Source: Massariosphaeria phaeospora (taxonomy: Eukaryota > Ascomycota > Dothideomycetes > Pleosporales). Taken from it: a stretch of DNA of 64,000 bases. Shown here piece after piece: positions 61,746 through 64,000 of this stretch (the stretch's first letter is position 1; each line of letters opens with the position of its first letter). Position numbers and translations under genes: made by a program. The notes under the pieces were generated by a model. That model searched no databases. It was not told the DNA's origin and saw nothing but the letters and a program-made list of their open reading frames with translations. Where the stretch lies: positions 1,798,001-1,862,000 of the forward strand of contig JAADJZ010000006.1 in assembly GCA_011032825.1 (NCBI GenBank). Reading direction: 5' to 3'.

Positions 61746-61783
61746 CTGCTCTGCTCTGCTCTGCTCTGCTCTGCTCTGCTCCG
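61746..61783 (+). repeat. CTCTG pentanucleotide repeat
   Basis: About seven tandem copies of CTCTG. Confidence 0.88.
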
Positions 61784-61874
61784 TGCCTGGCACCTGCGCC
61801 GCCGTGCTTCGACTCGACGACGCCCAGCGGGCTCCCTCCGGCAAAGCATGTCGCGGTCCCTCCCCCACGCCACT

Positions 61875-64000
61875 ATGGAGCCGCACCCAGTGGCTTCGCC
61901 GCCGTCGTACAAACGCGCCAAAAAAGACATGGACGAGGCAGACCGGGCCAAGGAGCGCGAGTTCTACAGGTACCCTCCTCCCCGCGGCCACACACACAGG
62001 CACACGTCGGGGCGTGCCATGCTAACTGCCTGTGCTCTCGCAGATACTTCCACCATTCCCAGCGCCCAAAATCAGAGCCAGACCGGAGCCGCCAGCCTGC
62101 GCCCGCTGTCCAGCCACCCAAGTCCCTCCCGAGTCCTCCCCCCCTGCGTACTGTCGAAGCCCCGCGCGCCAACGCCTCCGAGGACAAGGCCCTCAACGCA
62201 TTCGCTCAATTGGGAGCCCTCCGCCTCAACACTCGCCGATGTCTGATCTCCTTCTTCGACCGCCGCAACTGCTACGTGCTTGCAGAGGCTACGCGGACCA
62301 CCTCCCTGCACAGTGGCCATGCCGAGTTTCGCGAGGACAGTCTCTGCTGGGGATCCACGCTGTTTTCCAAGGAGAAGAGCATCTGCTACTACACGGTGAA
62401 TCTCCCGATGAACCATGCAGGACCAGCTATGGACGACTACAACGACGTCCCGTCGCTGATAGTCGAAGATCTTTCGCGGGACGACCGCTTCAAGAATTAT
62501 CCCTTCGTTGTGGGCTATCCGCATTCGCGCTTCTACGCAGGTGTGCCGATACGGAGTCCTACCGGCCACAGCATAGGCACCTTTTGCGTTCTAGACGACA
62601 AGCCGCGTGCTGGCTTGACTGTCTTCGAGCTGTCTTTCTTGAAAGACATGGCAGTCACGGTGATGCGCCACCTGGAGATGACCCGAGCAACCGACGATCA
62701 CAGAAGAGGGGGCATAATGATCAGAAGCTTGGGCTCCTTTGCCGAGGGCAAGTCCAGTATCGAGGACTGGTGGCATGATCCCTGGGACACGGAACCTACA
62801 GCCTCCATCGAAAATTCAGGACCAGCGTCTGACCCTCGTCAGCGTCGAGAGACCATGTCAAGGAAACAAAGCGCGGATTCTGCTATCATAAGCGTGAAGA
62901 GTCCTACGAGCAATCTTTCCACTGCCAGTACTGCCATCACACCTGCATCCGAAACTGTAATCGACACTCGAGCTTTGGAGGCTACTAAATCCGCCTCGGC
63001 GGCCAAGGATGGTTCTCGGGATCACATTGCGCCCGAAATCAAAGCAACATTCAGCCGCGCAGCGAATATGATTGTTGAATCCACAGAAGCAGAGGGGGCT
63101 GTGTTCTTTGACGCTAAAGTTAGTACCTTCGGTGGATTGGTGGACGATGAATTCCTCTCGGAGCAACCACCCGAGCCGGACAAGCCATGTCGTATCCTGG
63201 GCATCTCCCTCTCTAAGAGTGCCAGCATATCCAGCATTGCATCGAAAACGCAGTCTTCCATGTCCGAAAGTGTATTGCGGCACCTGTTGCGGTCCTACCC
63301 CCATGGCCAAATATTCAATTTCGATGCCGAAGCAACGCCTGTAACGCCTGTTCAACAAGACACGCAAACAGACCCTGATCAAGAGCAACAGTCGTCTTTC
63401 TCCGATGTACTTCCCCTCAGCGCGTCCAGAAGGTCGGAATCAGCGCGGAGCCAAGATGACGAAAACGTGCTTCGAGAAGTTTTCCCAAACGCTCGGAGCC
63501 TAGTACTTTATCCTCTGTGGGATTCTCATCGTGATCGATGGTTTGCTGGCGCCATTGTTTGGAGCTCGGACCCGATGAGGGTACTAACCAGCGAGCAAGA
63601 AATGAGTTACCTCGCAGCCTTTAGCAACAGTGTTATGGCCGAAGTAGCGCGTCTTGATACCAAGCTAGCGGATACAGCGAAAGCCGATTTCATTTCATCC
63701 ATAAGTCACGAACTGCGATCTCCGCTTCATGGCATTCTTGGCACGACGGAGCTGCTCAAAGACACTCAGATCGATGCTCAACAGTCAAATCACACTCAGA
63801 CCATTGAAATCTGTGGCAATACTCTGCTGGACACGATCAATCATGTAAGTCTTCCGACGAACCAGTACCGGAACACTTGCTAAAATCTGATATAGGTTCT
63901 TGATTTCGCTAAAATCAACAATCTTACAAGAGGCACGTCTAAGCCTAATAAGAAGCGTTCGCAAGGCGGTAAACATGTGATAAACCCGGACCAGGGACAC
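61875..64000 (+). CDS. GAF-domain (hybrid) histidine kinase, 5' part, runs off the window
   Basis: Exons 61875-61969, 62044-63844 and 63896 to beyond 64000 (GT-AG) give 667 residues so far. Residues about 75-235 form a GAF domain (CLISFFDRRNCYVLAEATRT, then VEDLSRDDRF, GVPIRSPTGHSIGTFCVLDD), followed by a Ser/Thr-rich linker and a second GAF-like region up to about 595. Then comes the HisKA dimerisation helix with the H-box FISSISHELRSPLHGILGTTELL, whose His is the autophosphorylation site, and the second helix DTINHVLDFAKI. Kinase and receiver domains should lie beyond the window. It has no signal peptide or membrane helix, so it is a cytosolic sensor. The hybrid group cannot be fixed without the rest. 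The ATG at 61848 is an alternative start in the same frame. Confidence 0.9.

Larger units (their letters stand above)
60965..61874. other. Intergenic with several 7-bp and 5-bp minisatellites
   Basis: About 900 bp between divergent start codons. It contains CTGCACG repeats (about 61473-61501), GCTGGAC/GCTGGGCTCTGGAC repeats (about 61606-61670) and CTCTG repeats (about 61746-61783). The frame is open because of the repeats, but I see no conserved protein. It is probably a long 5' leader and promoter of the kinase gene. Confidence 0.6.

Noticed and set aside
1..64000. CRISPR array, operon or secondary-metabolite cluster
   Set aside because: No spaced identical repeats, eukaryotic intron-bearing genes with individual promoters, and no synthase-type genes next to the lone dehydrogenase and sulfatase.

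Overview
This window is a stretch of nuclear chromosome from a filamentous ascomycete (Pezizomycotina). A dothideomycete is my best guess, but that is weak. The grounds are short GT-AG introns of about 50-120 nt with CTRAC/ACTAAC branch sites, Pezizomycotina-type proteins (a 151-aa RAD6 E2, a conventional kinesin with an IAK tail, a GAF-domain histidine kinase), and transposon relics carrying CpA-to-TpA mutations typical of repeat-induced point mutation (RIP).

Layout. Bases 1-4000 are a transposon graveyard. A Fot1/Pogo-type element (81-2209, TA target-site duplication, terminal inverted repeats) abuts and probably sits inside a second, minus-strand Pogo-type relic (about 2210-3960). Next come a frameshifted phosphotransferase gene (5174-6042, -), ribosomal protein eL15 (6428-7322, +, six coding exons including 9-nt and 14-nt microexons), a J-domain protein (8315-10822, +), a type II membrane protein resembling a glycosyltransferase (12357-14462, +), an unrecognised 1551-aa repeat-containing protein (15454-20109, -) and histidinol-phosphate aminotransferase HIS5 (21552-22982, -).

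The middle holds a tRNA-Glu(CUC) gene (23400-23548, +), a gene-poor stretch, the mitochondrial Obg-type GTPase MTG2 (26133-27812, -) divergent from a membrane short-chain dehydrogenase (28416-29499, +), and a very large Ser/Thr/Pro-rich single-pass surface protein (30369-35819, +).

From 38 to 53 kb all recognised genes are on the minus strand: conventional kinesin (38045-41355), RAD6 (42321-42980), choline sulfatase (43588-45693), an MSS116/CYT-19-like mitochondrial DEAD-box helicase with an RGG tail (49199-51372), and a membrane protein of unknown function (51867-52972). The last part has RPL7 (54360-55291, -) divergent from the tRNA m5C methyltransferase TRM4/NCL1 (55647-58368, +), NAD synthetase QNS1 (58705-60964, -), and the 5' part of a GAF-domain histidine kinase (61875 to beyond 64000, +). 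Most genes are housekeeping. I see no biosynthetic cluster, CRISPR array or operon.

The most striking observation is the tRNA-Glu(CUC) gene. Besides a 24-nt intron at the canonical 37/38 position, its T arm is split by a 53-nt insert with a full spliceosomal intron signature (GTAAGT, TACTAAC, TAG). Removing both inserts leaves a perfectly folded 72-nt tRNA. The insert ends so that the internal B box stays intact in the DNA. If confirmed, this would be a Pol III tRNA gene that depends on two different splicing machineries.
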